Part shown: positions 33,579 to 46,326 of the stretch, in pieces | How the letters are laid out: every line of letters starts with the position of its first letter | Position numbering within the stretch: position 1 is the first letter of the stretch | Assembly (NCBI GenBank): GCA_964017195.1 | Contig: OZ024895.1 | Location: 5,390,001-5,454,000 of the forward strand | Origin: Siderastrea radians | Taxonomy: Eukaryota; Cnidaria; Anthozoa; Scleractinia; Rhizangiidae | DNA length: 64,000 nucleotides | Direction of reading: 5' to 3' | The notes under the pieces: generated by a model | Databases searched by the model: none | The model's input: the letters and a program-made list of their open reading frames with translations, nothing else | Told to the model about the DNA's origin: nothing | Translations under genes and position numbers: made by a program

Positions 33579-35384
33579 ATTTCTAGGTCTCTGTGATGTG
33601 AAAGCTGAACAGTTTTTCTGTTTGACAATTTACAAAACTGCAGCTGTTCCGTATGAGGAAGATCTGAAGTACCAAACCCAAGATTCGTAGATTATTCGGG
33701 TTAAAAGTTCCTCGATCGCGATCGGCTGGTGATCTACGTAAGAACCTTACCAATCGTCAAAGTGCACGATACTTTAGAGTTTTGGAATGGCAGTCGCTGG
33801 ATATAATGTGGCGTAGTGGACTGTGAAATACTTAATGGTAATGTACTTGCTCCGATTTTTGTCATAAATAAAGCATAATCGCGCACTAATTATTTGTGTT
33901 TCCATGGTCATTGAAAACTTGTAAGTCTTATGTATAAGTCTTATGACATACAAGGCACTTGTATGTCTTATGTATGTTTTATTTATACATGTTAGATTCA
34001 TTCGCAAAATTGTCCTATCGCTGCGAATTTGCTGTGCAATTAAGGAATCTAATAAAAATGAAAAACCGGTGTAAATCAAATAAAATTATATAAAATAACT
34101 TAAATGAGTCAGCTGCTGCTTAGGGCATTCCATTCTTTGATAAATTTGTAGAAGCTAAATTTACAGATGCTGTTGCTATAGCTGCTGATATTAATAAATA
34201 ATTTCAAGTGCGGAGAACAAGTTGCTTGGATAGGCAATTTAGGTAATTTGAGGATTTCCATCGCAGGGATAAATAGCTTTATACACATTGGACGGCTACA
34301 TGTACGTGATTCTACAATGTTGCTTTAATTATTAAGTTACTCAGAATGGTTGAGACTGTTCCAAGTTCACACTTGTAGAAGTGAATTGAATGAATTTAGA
34401 GGGTGTTTTTAGTCCTTCCACACCATGAGAGTGTTTCTGCTTACGGGGATTCCAAACACTACTCATGCAGCTACCTACTGGCATTTTCAAGGCATGACTT
34501 AACTGGGGTAATATAAACCTGAATCTTAAATATATGATAGTGATGTGGGCAATGGGACAGAACTGAGCTGTGTTCATGAGCTTGCTAGGATTTTCAAGGC
34601 AAGGCCTAACTTGGGTTTACAAGCCTGATTCTCCTTGGTATCAGGACAGCTAGCCAGGATTACATTTTCAAAAATTATTGGTAACTTGTCAGTGAAGTTT
34701 TAGTGATCATAACACGATAAGGCAGCCAATTGCTTAGGAATAAACCATGCTTCCAAGCTTGCTAATCCCAAAAAGGGATTGTAACATATTTGCTGTAATC
34801 TTTTGAATGGTAGACTGCTTCTGTGTTGTTGCTTGAAGGTGGAGTTGAGAACTAGACATCGTGAGCGTCCAACTGCCAGGGCTAGTGAATTACTATTCTA
34901 ATTTTGTGGAAGGGATTTCCTGTGCAAGTTACCATAACCCATGCCCCTCTTAGTGTCTAAATATCAAGGGGTAGGGGATTGATGGTGTGAAGAATGTAAG
35001 GGACCTGGAATTTACAACAAAATGTTTTCTAATTTTTCATAATTCACAACATACTTTTTTTCAGGTTAGCATTTTTTGCCAAACAGGCATGGAATTTGAC
35101 CTTGCACTCATTGATATTGTCAGGTTATAACTTCATGACTTGTCATTATTCTCACCTCTCTGTTACTTGAATTTTCTCTCACCATATTCAATTTATTGCC
35201 AGTCAAATACATTAAATGGCCACTGGAAAAATAAATTGTCCTTCTTAGAAGGGATAATGTTGCCTCTAACAGATATACATGTATGTATGGCACTTGATTT
35301 GATCATGTTTCCTTTTATTCTTCAAACATCAACAAAAATGTGATATCAACATAAGAGTACCCTAGGTTGATAGCATGTTATTTA

Positions 35385-36730
35385 ACAATTATTCTACGAG
35401 GGCGCGCTGGATATCGAATGATAGATAACCAACGAGGCGCATAGCGCCGAGTTGGTTATAATCATTTGATATCCAGCAAGCCCGAGTAGAATAATTGTTT
35501 TATTAAAAACTTAACCACTATATAAAAAGAAAATCAGAAAGAACGGGAAAAATGAGAAAAGAAATTTAAGCGGAACAAGAATCGATCACATGACTGAACG
35601 AAAAAGGCGCCAAAACCTCGCGAAGTGTTGCAGCGTTTCATTGCAAAGCTGAATGAATCAATGAAAACTGCTCGGAAGTGAACAAAGTAGCACACGTTTT
35701 GGAAAAAAATCTTCTAATTATTGGCTCTGAAATATGGTACATGTTTGATTTTCCCTGAACATTGTTGTAATCATCGTTCAAAGCGGATTGAAGCTGTACA
35801 ATTTCACCATATAGCTGCTGGAGTTGAAACTGAACAAGTTTGTAATCTGTTCGCACAACGGAGCCATCATGTGCGTGTTTGATCGAACTGAAGACAGAAC
35901 AAATTTGAACAGTTGAACTTGAAGAGGTATTTTCTATGCAGCTCAGAAGCAAGATTACCGTAGCGAGGAACATTAGAATTCACCAACATAGTTTGTTAAA
36001 TGCAAAGCGTAAAATGCAGTTGTTCTCGGTTTAGAGGTTGCGGACGGAATGGTAAAAACAACATTCAAACAACTGGAAAAGCGATTCAACTCCGTTTACA
36101 TGGCATCCAATTTCTATCTGAGCATTTGGACCTGTTGGAACATAGAGCTACAACAAGTGCAGGTAAACCAGTGTCCTGATTTTGCATGTTAAAGCCGAAA
36201 AACAATCTCGCCCTTCCTTCCTTCTTGGTAGTTTTCAGCTGTATTTTTTTAGCACTTGTTTAGACTGCTTCATGATTTTCGCACCGACTCGCCATTTTTA
36301 CTAAATGCTCCAGCCCCATTTCATTGTGTTTTATTTTATGTCTTGTCTTGATATTTTGAAGTGGAAATCCTTTTTGATAATACCTACCGTTTGTTCAATT
36401 TCAATGATCGACGCGACGATCGATGAAAGAAATTAATTGTAAACACAACGCTTAATGCTTAAATTTCTATTTCTACACAGTTTCTTCAAACAATTTTGAC
36501 TTGTGTTAGACGACGCTGTTGGTGATGCTTGTTGGTGACGTTGTTGGAATTTCTGCTTAATTTAAATTTGCTGGCAAGTGATTTTTCTCGTCCATTTTTC
36601 TCGCCGGGTTGCTCGCGAGGAAAAAAACTTTCAGCTCACTTTGTTGTTGAGTGTTCATTGACCATATTTGGTCGCAGCAGGTATATGAGCTGATAGCCTA
36701 GCTCCGTTGAGCCAATCAAAATGCTAGAAA
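35385..36730. repeat. Mirror copy of nested repeat in right arm
   Basis: Reverse complement of 30230-31575, including the 111-aa ORF (35638-35973, minus strand) and the hairpin. Confidence 0.65.
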
Positions 36731-39179
36731 TCCAATATACCTAGTCCAGTTTTTAATAAATTGTGTTATTCCTTTACTCAATGTTAATTTTAAATTCTCA
36801 TTAAAGAACTTCATTAAAATAATCATTTTTTCTCCTTTTCTTCTTGAACCCCCCATTTCCCATTGATTTCCATTTTTAAACAGTTCCAAACTTCACCCAA
36901 ATAAGTCAATTCATTGAAGTACTTAAGGAGGAAATTTCTTAAAACCTATAAAGGAATATTATCCCCAGCACTGGTTGAACAAACAAAGAGGACTGTATCT
37001 ATCCACTGTTCAAATGCTTTATTTGCCCATTCTTTACAGGCTCTTATTTTACTAAATTCTAACAGCCAAGACTACACACATAACTTTTTCCAAAAGTAAA
37101 TTGTTGTTGATATCATACCTTATCATTAGCCCAATCAGTTATTAATAACACAAGTGTGCTAGTATTGGACACTCGTCTACAATGATATTTCTAACAACAT
37201 TAACAGTAAATAATAAATAAATACAAATGATATTTCTAACTCAAAAAAACATGCACATAAAGTATCATGAGGAAATATTTGTAAACTGGACAGCTAAAGC
37301 ACGGAAAGCAGTATTGAAAGTGACAAATCCTAGGAGATCTGCAATTGAACAAGCAAATATGTAGACAGGAATGGGACTAAATAAATCCAACAATGCCAAC
37401 ATGACCACTGTTCCCTTTAAAGCCGCACCTGGGATTTTGCTGGATTAAACACCACTAACTGTTTGACTATGCAATTGCAACATGGCTCTCTGGAAGAGCA
37501 CTTGCAATAAATGGGATGCTGTAACTTCTAAATAAATCTTATGATGATGATGAACAATGATTCGTCCCTCATCTCAAGCATACCAGCGCTTACCGGTATT
37601 TTATTGTAAGCTCTAAAGATGACGAAATGTTAAAAATGTTCAAAGACTTATGTAATCACTCCTAATAAATAAACATGAGCATTTTTTTTATCTCCAGTGG
37701 TTGAACAGGATAATGAGAAGTGTTACCCATGAATTGAAAAGCTCAAGAAACAGATTGCTATGGGATAGCAAGCAGAGTAAAGTAACTTAAGATTACATAC
37801 AAACTTTGTTACTTGAACATATAAATGTTTGAAAATAAAAAGAAAGTTGCAAATAGATGTGCAGTCCATGCTAGGGTATACTATGCCAAAGATCTTTGGT
37901 ATGGATAAATCCATAAACAAACAGTCATAAGAGTCATAAACAAACCGTCATAAGAGTTAAATTTACCAAACCAAGTTGGCTAGGATCAGCAAGTAAAAAA
38001 TAAATAGACTGGTTGAGCATAAATAGATAAATAAATAAATAATTTGCAACAATTTACCGTAAGATAAATTATGCCAAAAGCCGCCAATCCTCGTGAAACA
38101 AAAATACACGTTCGTTCGAGTGTATTCGTAAGCGAACAATTTCACTTGATAAACATTTAAAAACAAGTGGTCAGGGGAAGATGTAAGACTTCAGCTTAAA
38201 ATACTCTGATTATATTATTTTCTATTTTGCGCGTGATCTATGAGTTCGGCGAGCTTTATACTGTACGCACAAACCATATTAAATGAACGGCCAAAACAAG
38301 ACCTCTAACACTTTGCCGTGTTCCTAAAGCCCGTATATGTATAACTTGTCTTTGTTTTTCTCCTTTTCTTCACGCATGTTTGAACCAACCTTCAGCCTCT
38401 TCCACCATTTTGTTTATCTTTGTAATCTCGTACCCAGACCTTCTCACTCACTTCGCCTTAGCCGCCATTTTGAATACATTTCCATCCTCGTTGGAAATTT
38501 TGGTCACGTGATTCTGCTGTGTGCCAGGGTCTTCTCCCGAGCCGCCGCCATATTGAAAAGCGAGAAGACCCTGGGGACGAGGTTGGGGTCTTCTCCCGAG
38601 CCGCCGCCATATTGAAAAGCGAGAAGACCCTGGGGACGAGGTTGTGAAATTACCCTGCAAAACAACGTCGAAGATGGGTCGTCTCAGAAAGATCTGAAGA
38701 GTGAAATTTTACCGCTGTGACTGAGACATCGTAAGGAGAAAGAGGAGGCTGTTCGTGTCACAGTGCGGAGGAAGAAGATTTGGGATGATTTCAAGCGTTC
38801 ACGTGAATGCTACTGTACACCAGAGAGAATTCTGAAGGTGACATTCTCTGGGGAGCCAGCGGTAGATAGTGGTGGGCCAAAACGGGAGTTTTTTGCAGGT
38901 ATTGTTTTGTTTTCTTTTGCAAATGAAGACAATAACTTGTGTATTTTCTTCAGGGGTGTTCTGGCTCAGGGCTTAGGGTGATAAGTATAAGACATGAATG
39001 GAAAATTCAAGAAGAATTGGAGTGTTGACAGTTAATCAGGCAGTGGGTTGTAGAGTTTAAAAAACTGCTCATAACACAACAGTGAGTTGAAGGTAATTTC
39101 AAATTCTGCAGAGGGACCCACAGGAGTTCAAATGTGCAGCATTTTTTTTTAAGCTGAGGAACTGTTGAGGGACAGGGGA

Positions 39180-39540
39180 ACCATATAATAACATTATTTA
39201 TTGCCAGTGGGTTGGGGGGCTCCTATATAAACGTGATGGGGATGCTCATCAAATATTCCAACAGAAGCCCCTCAAAGGTACAAAGAAATTGTTTTGTGGG
39301 TGTGGTAATTTTTGGCCGTAAAAGGTACCCCTCCCCCCCAAAAAAAAAACCTGGCAGGTTTATTGTTTGTATCTGCGAAGGTTTTACGGTTTTAGAAGCA
39401 CTGTTATAAATCCCTATTTATGCCTCAACAGGTACCACTGTGGTCCGTTTACAACTGAACACCCAAAGAGGTACTCAAACCACATTTTTAACCCCTGAAA
39501 AGTATGCCAAGTACCTGCATCACTTTTATTGTGGAGTCCA
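39180..39540. repeat. Dispersed intronic repeat in HECT pseudogene
   Basis: The segment with CTATATAAACGTGATGGGGA, a C/A run and repeated GGTACC-type pieces looks like an inserted element in the first intron (38899-40095). The local open frame (39440-39667) has no HECT similarity, and exon 1 joins 40096 in phase without it. Confidence 0.5.
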
Positions 39541-42114
39541 TCCAGAAATTATGGGCAGTTACACTGAAAAAAAAATCAGTCAAAGTACAGGCCTACCATT
39601 TTATGTTCATGTCCTTTTACTTTTAGGCCCATATTATGGACCTGAATTTAGATTTCCAAGGTACTAAACACTCTTCCTTCCTTCAGCATTGTTGAGAATC
39701 AGCACAGAACAGACATACAGTGTCACACAGTACAGTGCAGTACAGTGCAGTGCTGTGTAGTACAGTACGAGGATGTACAACAAAGGGACTTGGGTGTTTC
39801 TTGAGCAACTACTTCCTAAGAAATGCCATATCCTCTTTTGAGTGAGGCAAGTGTTCACATTGCTACTGGCCTTGCATTTGGAATCCTTTTCTATTTATAT
39901 AAAAAGGTACTCTTGGCCTGGAAAGTTTGGGATTGTTGCAATCTACTGGAAAGATTAGTTATGCAATGGCACAGTTTTTAGGAGAGCTGTGGGTAGTGCA
40001 AATCAGTTACATGTATATATGTAGTTTTTCGGTAATCAGTTATTAGTTACTGTCATTTTTTGGGTGGTATTACATTTGACATTTTCACGTTTTAGAAATT
40101 TTAAGCTACCGGTATGTTGAAGCGAGACTGTTTGTGGAAGGGATTCCATCAAAATCAACCATTTCTCTCAACTGTGGAGATTTTAAACTGGCCGGGGAAG
40201 TGATGGCAATGTCCATTGTGCAACATGGACAAGCGCCCAACTTTTTGTCACCTGTGATCTATGCATATTTCAGTGGAAATCTCCAAGTACAAGACATAAG
40301 ATCTCCAAGCCACAGGGAGTTTTGTGAAAAGGTGAGATGCTAAATTTGTGTTCATTTGTTGAACAGAATTTGATTTGTTTTGTCCAAAGAAAAACTTGTG
40401 TATTAGCAGTGACAGCAGACCCAGCAGCTAGCTATATGTACATGATGCACTTGGTTTTGAAATATCAAAATGCTAATCCATGCTTACTGAGGCCACCACC
40501 TTTCTTTTTTTTATATTATTTAATTAGGAAATACATAAATTTTGCCAAGACACATATGGTATTTGAGGATCCAGTGTCTTCCTGTTTCTAAAAGCGTTGT
40601 TGTAAAAATGTTTGTTTGTCAACTGCAATTACGTCTATAAGTTGCATTTTATATAACTGGTTAAATTTAACATTTCTAATTGCTACAGTGCAATTGTGTC
40701 ATTTTCCTGCTGATGGCAAAATTGTAGTATATTTAATTTGTAATTCTGTATTAGTACCTGTCCATAACTTTCCAAATGCAAATTTTTTCGCTATATTGTG
40801 TACAGAATTGTAAATATATGGCCCATTCTTCAAGGAATGGAAGATACGAATTAATTTTAAAATCTGCATTTTAAAAACCTCTAGATTTTGTAAAACTTTA
40901 GATTCAAAGGGCAACAAATGAAAAGCTCCCAGATATCCTGCAAGAAGAAGGTGCTTATCCTTTCCTTGAAGAGGTTGGTTATCATGGGGTGCCTGCAATG
41001 GAGACCAAAGAATCAATTGGAAATGTTGTGAGGTGGGTTTACGGAAGAATAATGATGTAAGGAGGTGATAACACAAAATATTGATGAGAATTAGTTAACT
41101 AAAGGTGGCTCACAATGGTTTAAGTTTAATGAAATCTAATTATGGTGATGTGAAACTTGAAAAATGTTGTCAGCCACCTTCAAATTGAATGTTCAGAAAT
41201 AAGAATCAGTTTTACAGAAAAATTGCAGTGCATTTTTCAAGTTGTGTGGCCATGTTCAAACTGTCAGTGAGACAGCATTGAAAGTGTAAACCACAAATGA
41301 ATCTGTTGGAGCTTTTGAATCAGCTGTCGGTGCCTACCTCCCTTTGGCCCTGACCTTTTTTTTGTGTTGTACTTTTTTTAGCATGTCTGCAGTGCTGGGA
41401 TTACTCCCGTAGCATATTTCCATGATTTAGATTTTATTTGTGAAAGCCCTTTTATTGAGGCTTTGTTGTATGAATATCATACAGTGAAGAAGTCCTGACT
41501 TTATACATTGACTGGTCCTTTAAAATTCCAGAAAGAAATATTTCTCTTATGTATATTTAGCACCAACTCATCTGTTCATTCTCTTGTCTGATTCAGATCA
41601 ATCTGCATAAATCAGCAAGTGGGGGAAGTACTGCCACAGTTGGTGCAATTACAGGAAGGTTTATCCACATGTGGTGTCCTTGGTGCAGTTCAAAAATCAC
41701 CTAAATTGTGGGAATCAGCATTTGTTGCTGGTGCTAGTTATAGTGTTACAGCCAACAACTTGATAGATGAAATAAAACCTGAATTTAGTCTAAGCCAGCT
41801 AAAGAAAGAAAAAGAAGCAGACTGTTACCACCATTTGTGTGAATTTATTCACAGCCTAGAAGCAAAATGTAAGTACCAAAGATAAAGTTACGTGGTCGGG
41901 CTAGTTACCTTGTCCACTAACTGAGCTTTGAATTAACTTTAAAAATAGGACATTAATGTTACCATAGAAATAGAGATGATGTCATGTATTATATACATTA
42001 AATAAACAGTAATTAATTTTCTTAATACCAAGACCTCAGCTGTGAAAATGACCTATTGTACCACTTTGCTTTAGCCTACACCTAGGTGTTAAGGTCTTCA
42101 AGCCTGTAAAAAAA

Positions 42115-42340
42115 GCCGAAAACGAGGTTTGTTTGTATCCCTCTGCGGCGCTGTTGCCAGACAAATTTGCCATCCCTCTTGGAGGTCAAATCCGACCATG
42201 GAACTTTTGAAAACGCGATCTGCCGGAAGTCAAGAAGGGTCAGGAATTTTACACTTGACCTTGGGATTTTCCAAAATGTTAAAAGCATTCAAAGTGATTG
42301 GAAGATATTTCAAAGGTAATAAAGCGGTTTCTTGAACTGA
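42115..42340 (-). pseudogene. 5' scrap of a methyltransferase gene
   Basis: On the minus strand it encodes MANLSGNSAAEGYKQTSFS and then breaks off at 42115. Upstream sequence (to about 42340) matches the 5' flank of the intact 46645 gene (TTTTGGAAAATCCCAA; AAAATTCCTGACCC). It begins where the HECT C-lobe exons should be, so a rearrangement breakpoint lies near 42115. Confidence 0.75.
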
Positions 42341-45300
42341 AAGAGATAACACAACACACCCAGGTACATTCTTCAGGGACAGTGTCAAAGAAAATATTGA
42401 TATTGAAATTACACAACTTTACCTCAACTCCTCACTTTATGAAGTTTTAGTTTCCGTTTCTTCTGTATTATATACCGTCAAAAAAAGAAAAATCATATTA
42501 AGGGCAGGAAATTCTAGTACGCCCTTGCGTATTTCGCGTAAAGGCAGGAACGCCCTGTAACGTTATTAATGTAGCATGGCGTAACCTTAATTGTTCGTCT
42601 TTTCAGCGATCTTGTGTATATTAAATCGGTCATTTAGAGTTGAAGTATTCCGGCTTTCCGGGTTTAAGTATTCCCGCATTCCGGGTTTAAGTTCCGGCTA
42701 TCCGGGTTTAAGTATTCCGTTGTTCGAGGTTTAAGTATTCCAGCATTCCGGCGTTCCGGGTTTAAGTACATGCCTTTCGGCAGCCGTTTTTCGATTCCTC
42801 CTGTGCATTTCGTTCCGACGCCTCAAAAGTATATAAATATCGCAATGCATTATGGGATAGCTTTTTCAAAGTTTGTACGGGGAATGCCATACCTCCGATT
42901 CATTCAAAAATATTACAAGTCTAAAAGCACCTCTTCATTTCCGAACTTCGTCCACCGCATGCTTTGGCAAATGAGCCACAACTCCTTTTTAGAGTGATAC
43001 CGTTTTTGAGGGTGATAATAGACTTCCGTCTGGCTCGGCTTGCCTCCGATTGTAAACTGTCAACACGAGCACTGAAAAAAAGCGCTATTTATCGCTTCTT
43101 TGAGGGATGCTTGTGATTTGCGGATTTCCGGGCTTAACGATGCCCTTCCATCACCAGACGGCTAAAAATATTTCAAGCAAAAAGAAGAAAACAAGTTGCT
43201 TCGAATACGTTGGCTTGACTTCGATATGTCGGTTTTCTCTTACGTCACAAAGATTTGGCTGACCAAAATCTTTTTCAGGCTAGCGCGACTTTAATGGTAT
43301 ATAGATTTAGCCAACCCCAAAAGCGGAATAACCTGGTGTTCGTTTCTCGAAAATAGTCCAGAAAGTTTTCTGTCCCTAATATATTTTGGGGCTTTTTTGG
43401 CTCGTTCTCTTTACAAAAAGTGTTTCTCAGATAGCCCGAAATTGTTCCGACTTGTCCTCAATATTTAGGGGATCTGTTCTGTGAGGTCATTCTAAAACAC
43501 AGCTTTATTTCATTATTATTAATTTTCTTGGGGGGTGGGGGAGGGGAGCATGAAACTGAATACATATTTCACTTACGAGCCGTCTTGCTTGGTTTTTTCA
43601 ATGTTTCCGTATCCTGTCATTTAACTGTCAAGGTTTGTCAAATCTCCTCGGAGTATTGACTGTTCGCTTGAATGGACTAGAAACGTGGCTAATTTACAAC
43701 AATAAACAAATAAATAAATAACTAATAAATATCAAATTCAAGCATTTCACTACTCCCACTTGCGTAACACTACGGCTTCTTTAGAGTTACACCTTCAGTC
43801 TTGGATTTAAATCAAAATGATGAACCCTTTTTTAAGAAAGCCTTTATTTTGCATTGATATTATTTACAACCGATGGCCCTCGCCAATGCTGTCTTGATAG
43901 GGCGCTTTTTAATTGATTCTAGACAAACCAAAACCATCACAGCAAGCACAACTTTCCTAACCAATCAATCGGAGCTCAAAGCAAACATATATGTAAGCGC
44001 GGAAAATAAACGCATCCGATAAAAATACAATTGGTTTTGGTTATAATTCTAATTGGTTGAGAAAATGTCGTGGATTTCTTTTTAAACTAATCACGGAGCT
44101 AAGTAAAGCCAAACCAAAGGAAATGCGACTTTTTTTGACTTTCAACTAGTAATAACCGCTTTATAATAGCAAACGCTCACAATTTTGTTTGTTACCAACT
44201 GAAATCACAGTTGTAAAAAGTTATAAATAAAAATAATAAATAAGAAAAAATGGACGTCAGAGTTTTCATTGTTTCAATCAGTGGCTCCCTTTAAACCGAG
44301 TAATCAATAATTAATGACGTGTGGAAACAAGCAACACGTAATATGTTTCCGTAGGAAGCTTGGATGTCTTGGTTTCAACCTTTATGCCCCGAAAGTGACA
44401 AGCATCTAATTTCTCCTTACAATACCACTGCTTGTTCAAAGACGCAGGTCATGGGAATAAAGGAACTGATCACCAAAGATAGTCGGAACATAGGGTGACC
44501 GCAAGAGAATCCTGCTTTCATGGTAGAGTAGAACAGCTCTACGCTCTTCATGCCGCGAGCCAGTTCTTTGGCGGAAAACAATATTCTGCGAGTAGAGGTT
44601 TCTTAATAGTAATTGACATATTTTCAAAATGACAATAGTACTATTACTGTAATTTAGTCTCGACGAGACAGTTTATCAGACTGTGATAATTTGATCTTAT
44701 TCCGGTTACAAAGTTTAAGGAGGCTCGCAACAGTTTTGTTGGGCGCAGACTGGGTTCCAATTTTCCTGTGAGACTCAAAAATTAAAACAAACAAACGAAA
44801 CTGGCGTCGCGCTCTGGTCTGGATTTAATATTTTGCGCTGGTCTTTTAAAAGCTGCGTGTAGGCAAGGTTGAAAACGACTGGAACTTAGGTGACAATTCA
44901 CTTCAATCAGCCGCATATGAAGCGCAGTAAGCTTATATTCAGAGGCTGTGCAACTGAACTGTGCTAGAGAGGACGGTGACTTCAAAACTCTCTCATCTCC
45001 AGTGAAATCGTATAAAGGCCCTAGAATAGTCGCCTTTTTACCATTAGTTTCTTTCACTGGCTGTTTTGACCACGGAAGCCTTTTCTACGTATATATAATC
45101 GTTTCAGTAAAAGGTCATCCTAAGCAGAAAAATGAAGGGAGTTTAGCAAGAATTGCTTATGAAGTGGCGTCAGCAGCTGGCGGACGTGGAAGTTAACAAA
45201 AAGAAGTGACGGCATGTAATGTGCCAAAGACAGTGTAACGCAGGTAACAATATACATGTACTTACCTCTTTTTTTCCTCTTTTTCGGATTCAGACGAGCC

Positions 45301-46030
45301 TTTCAGTAAGAAAAGAAACAGCAATTTTACTTCGGTTACCTGCTCTACCGCAATACTGGTCTTACACACATCGCTTTAGAATGTATTGCGATAACGATAC
45401 TTCCAATAACCACTTGGGCGTAACTACGGGTTCCTTTTTTCCATTTCTCAGCCCTCAGAGGATTTCATAGCACCTAAACTTGGTCAACTGAGACACCAAT
45501 GTCTCTGCCTGGACAGTAAATTACGCGTATGCTTTTTAAAAATCTTTTGTTAATGAGACAAAGAAAACGGACACCGCGCGCACGTCAAAAGCTTGTTATA
45601 AGATTAGTTGATAAAAGTACGTAAGGCCTTGCACTTGTCGGTGAATAGAACCTATCTGCGCGCGGAAAGAGCCTCTGAGCGGCTGCAATTAACAAGCTTT
45701 AGTATGACCATCGAACAACTAACGTTCTAAAAAAATGCAATTTATTTCGAGGACACACAATACTTTATGCTTGACTGAAAACAAGAGTAAATGTAACACC
45801 TTAGGTAAACAACATTGTCACTGGCAGCTGATAAGAGCTTGCACACGTCGCATCAGTGAATAGACAATTTTATCTGGTCTTTGCTTATTATTGTGTAATG
45901 CAATCACGTTCGCACGCCAAATACTTTTTTTTAAGGATTGGGATCGGGTCGTTCGATGGCGTTCGTGATTTCAATGCCGATTTGTGCAAGAACATTGAGA
46001 CGACAAGTGTTTGTTCAATCGCTTTCAATC
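42341..46030. other. 3.7-kb stretch without a supported gene
   Basis: It contains an imperfect tandem array at about 42646-42770 (unit like TTCCGGGTTTAAGTATTCC). A relic of methyltransferase flank lies near 43770-43870, and a decayed MTIFQ-type start near 44610-44700 (AAAATGACAATA...CTCGACGAGACAG...CAGACTGTGATAA). ORFs at 44782-45057 and 44948-45196 have no recognisable similarity and overlap each other. Confidence 0.5.
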
Positions 46031-46032
46031 AG

Positions 46033-46310
46033 AAATCCGATGTAGTTGTATTTTTTATTTGATGGAAGGGGAGGGAGACTTTTTGGGAGGGGGCAGTTTT
46101 AAGGGGGAGACATAAAGGTTTTTTCGGGGAGGTGTGTGGGGGGGGGGGAATAACATTGTTTGTTTGAAATCTCGCACACTTCTAACTTGTTTATTAGAAA
46201 AAATCCGATGTAGTTGAATTTTTTATTTGGGGGAAGGAATTTTTTTTGGGGGGAAGGGAAGTTTTATGGGGGGAGATATAGAGGTTTTTCTCGGGGGGGG
46301 GGGAGGGTAA
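46033..46310. repeat. G-rich direct duplication upstream of intact methyltransferase
   Basis: Two copies of a ~115-bp unit start ATCCGATGTAGTTGTATTTT and ATCCGATGTAGTTGAATTTT, each continuing with many G runs (up to about 11 G). The plus strand has ample G-tracts for quadruplexes. No coding sequence. Confidence 0.75.
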
Positions 46311-46326
46311 AGTTTTGGAAGGAAAA

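Larger units (their letters stand above)
28376..38644. mobile_element. 10.27-kb palindromic element inserted in the HECT ORF
   Basis: The left arm 28376-33381 and right arm 33579-38584 are reverse complements at a constant coordinate sum of 66960, so no indels. Four substitutions were seen by eye (29053, 30084, 30725 and 30959 in the left arm). The 197-bp spacer is unique except for a MITE copy. TGAAATTACCC stands at 28365-28375 and 38645-38655. Both outer tips read AACCTCGTCCCCAGGGTC or its complement; the right tip carries one extra 59-bp tandem copy (38586-38644). No transposase is recognised in the arms. The duplication length of 10-11 bp resembles Mutator-like elements. Confidence 0.85.
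27220..41868 (+). pseudogene. HECT-type E3 ubiquitin ligase pseudogene, interrupted and 3'-truncated
   Basis: The ATG at 27220 begins MAALCGKCGCM, a zinc-ribbon-like head (CxxC...FFCPKCGD). A ubiquitin-like/PB1-like segment follows (RLPVKLMSTATARDILEAA; VIPGTDEPFSLRR) and then an acidic linker with a CPTCFKQFP zinc motif. The HECT N-lobe begins at ILKVTFSGEPAVDSGGP and continues over splice junctions: exon 1 to 38898, exons 40096-40331, 40912-41032 and 41597-41868, all phase-compatible (FFA-EILSYRYVEARL). The domain order resembles G2E3-like HECT proteins of corals. Damage: a 283-bp MITE at 27461-27743; TAA at 28012-28014 in the LRRYKEE position; the 10.27-kb palindrome at 28376-38644; TGA near 38718. 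The C-lobe with the ubiquitin-accepting cysteine is missing, and a methyltransferase scrap follows instead. Ligase activity is impossible as it stands. Confidence 0.85.

Noticed and set aside
28376..38644. Palindrome as a simple assembly duplication of one read
   Set aside because: Not dismissed fully, but the flanking target duplication, the rejoinable host frame and arm-specific substitutions argue for a real structure. Long-read spanning remains the decisive test.
39440..39667. An extra HECT exon in the first intron
   Set aside because: It has no HECT similarity, and exon 1 (ending 38898) joins 40096 in phase across the conserved FFAE junction. The segment looks like an inserted repeat.
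44782..45196. Overlapping ORFs of 91 and 82 codons on opposite strands
   Set aside because: No motif, no splice context and mutual overlap; no support for either as a gene.
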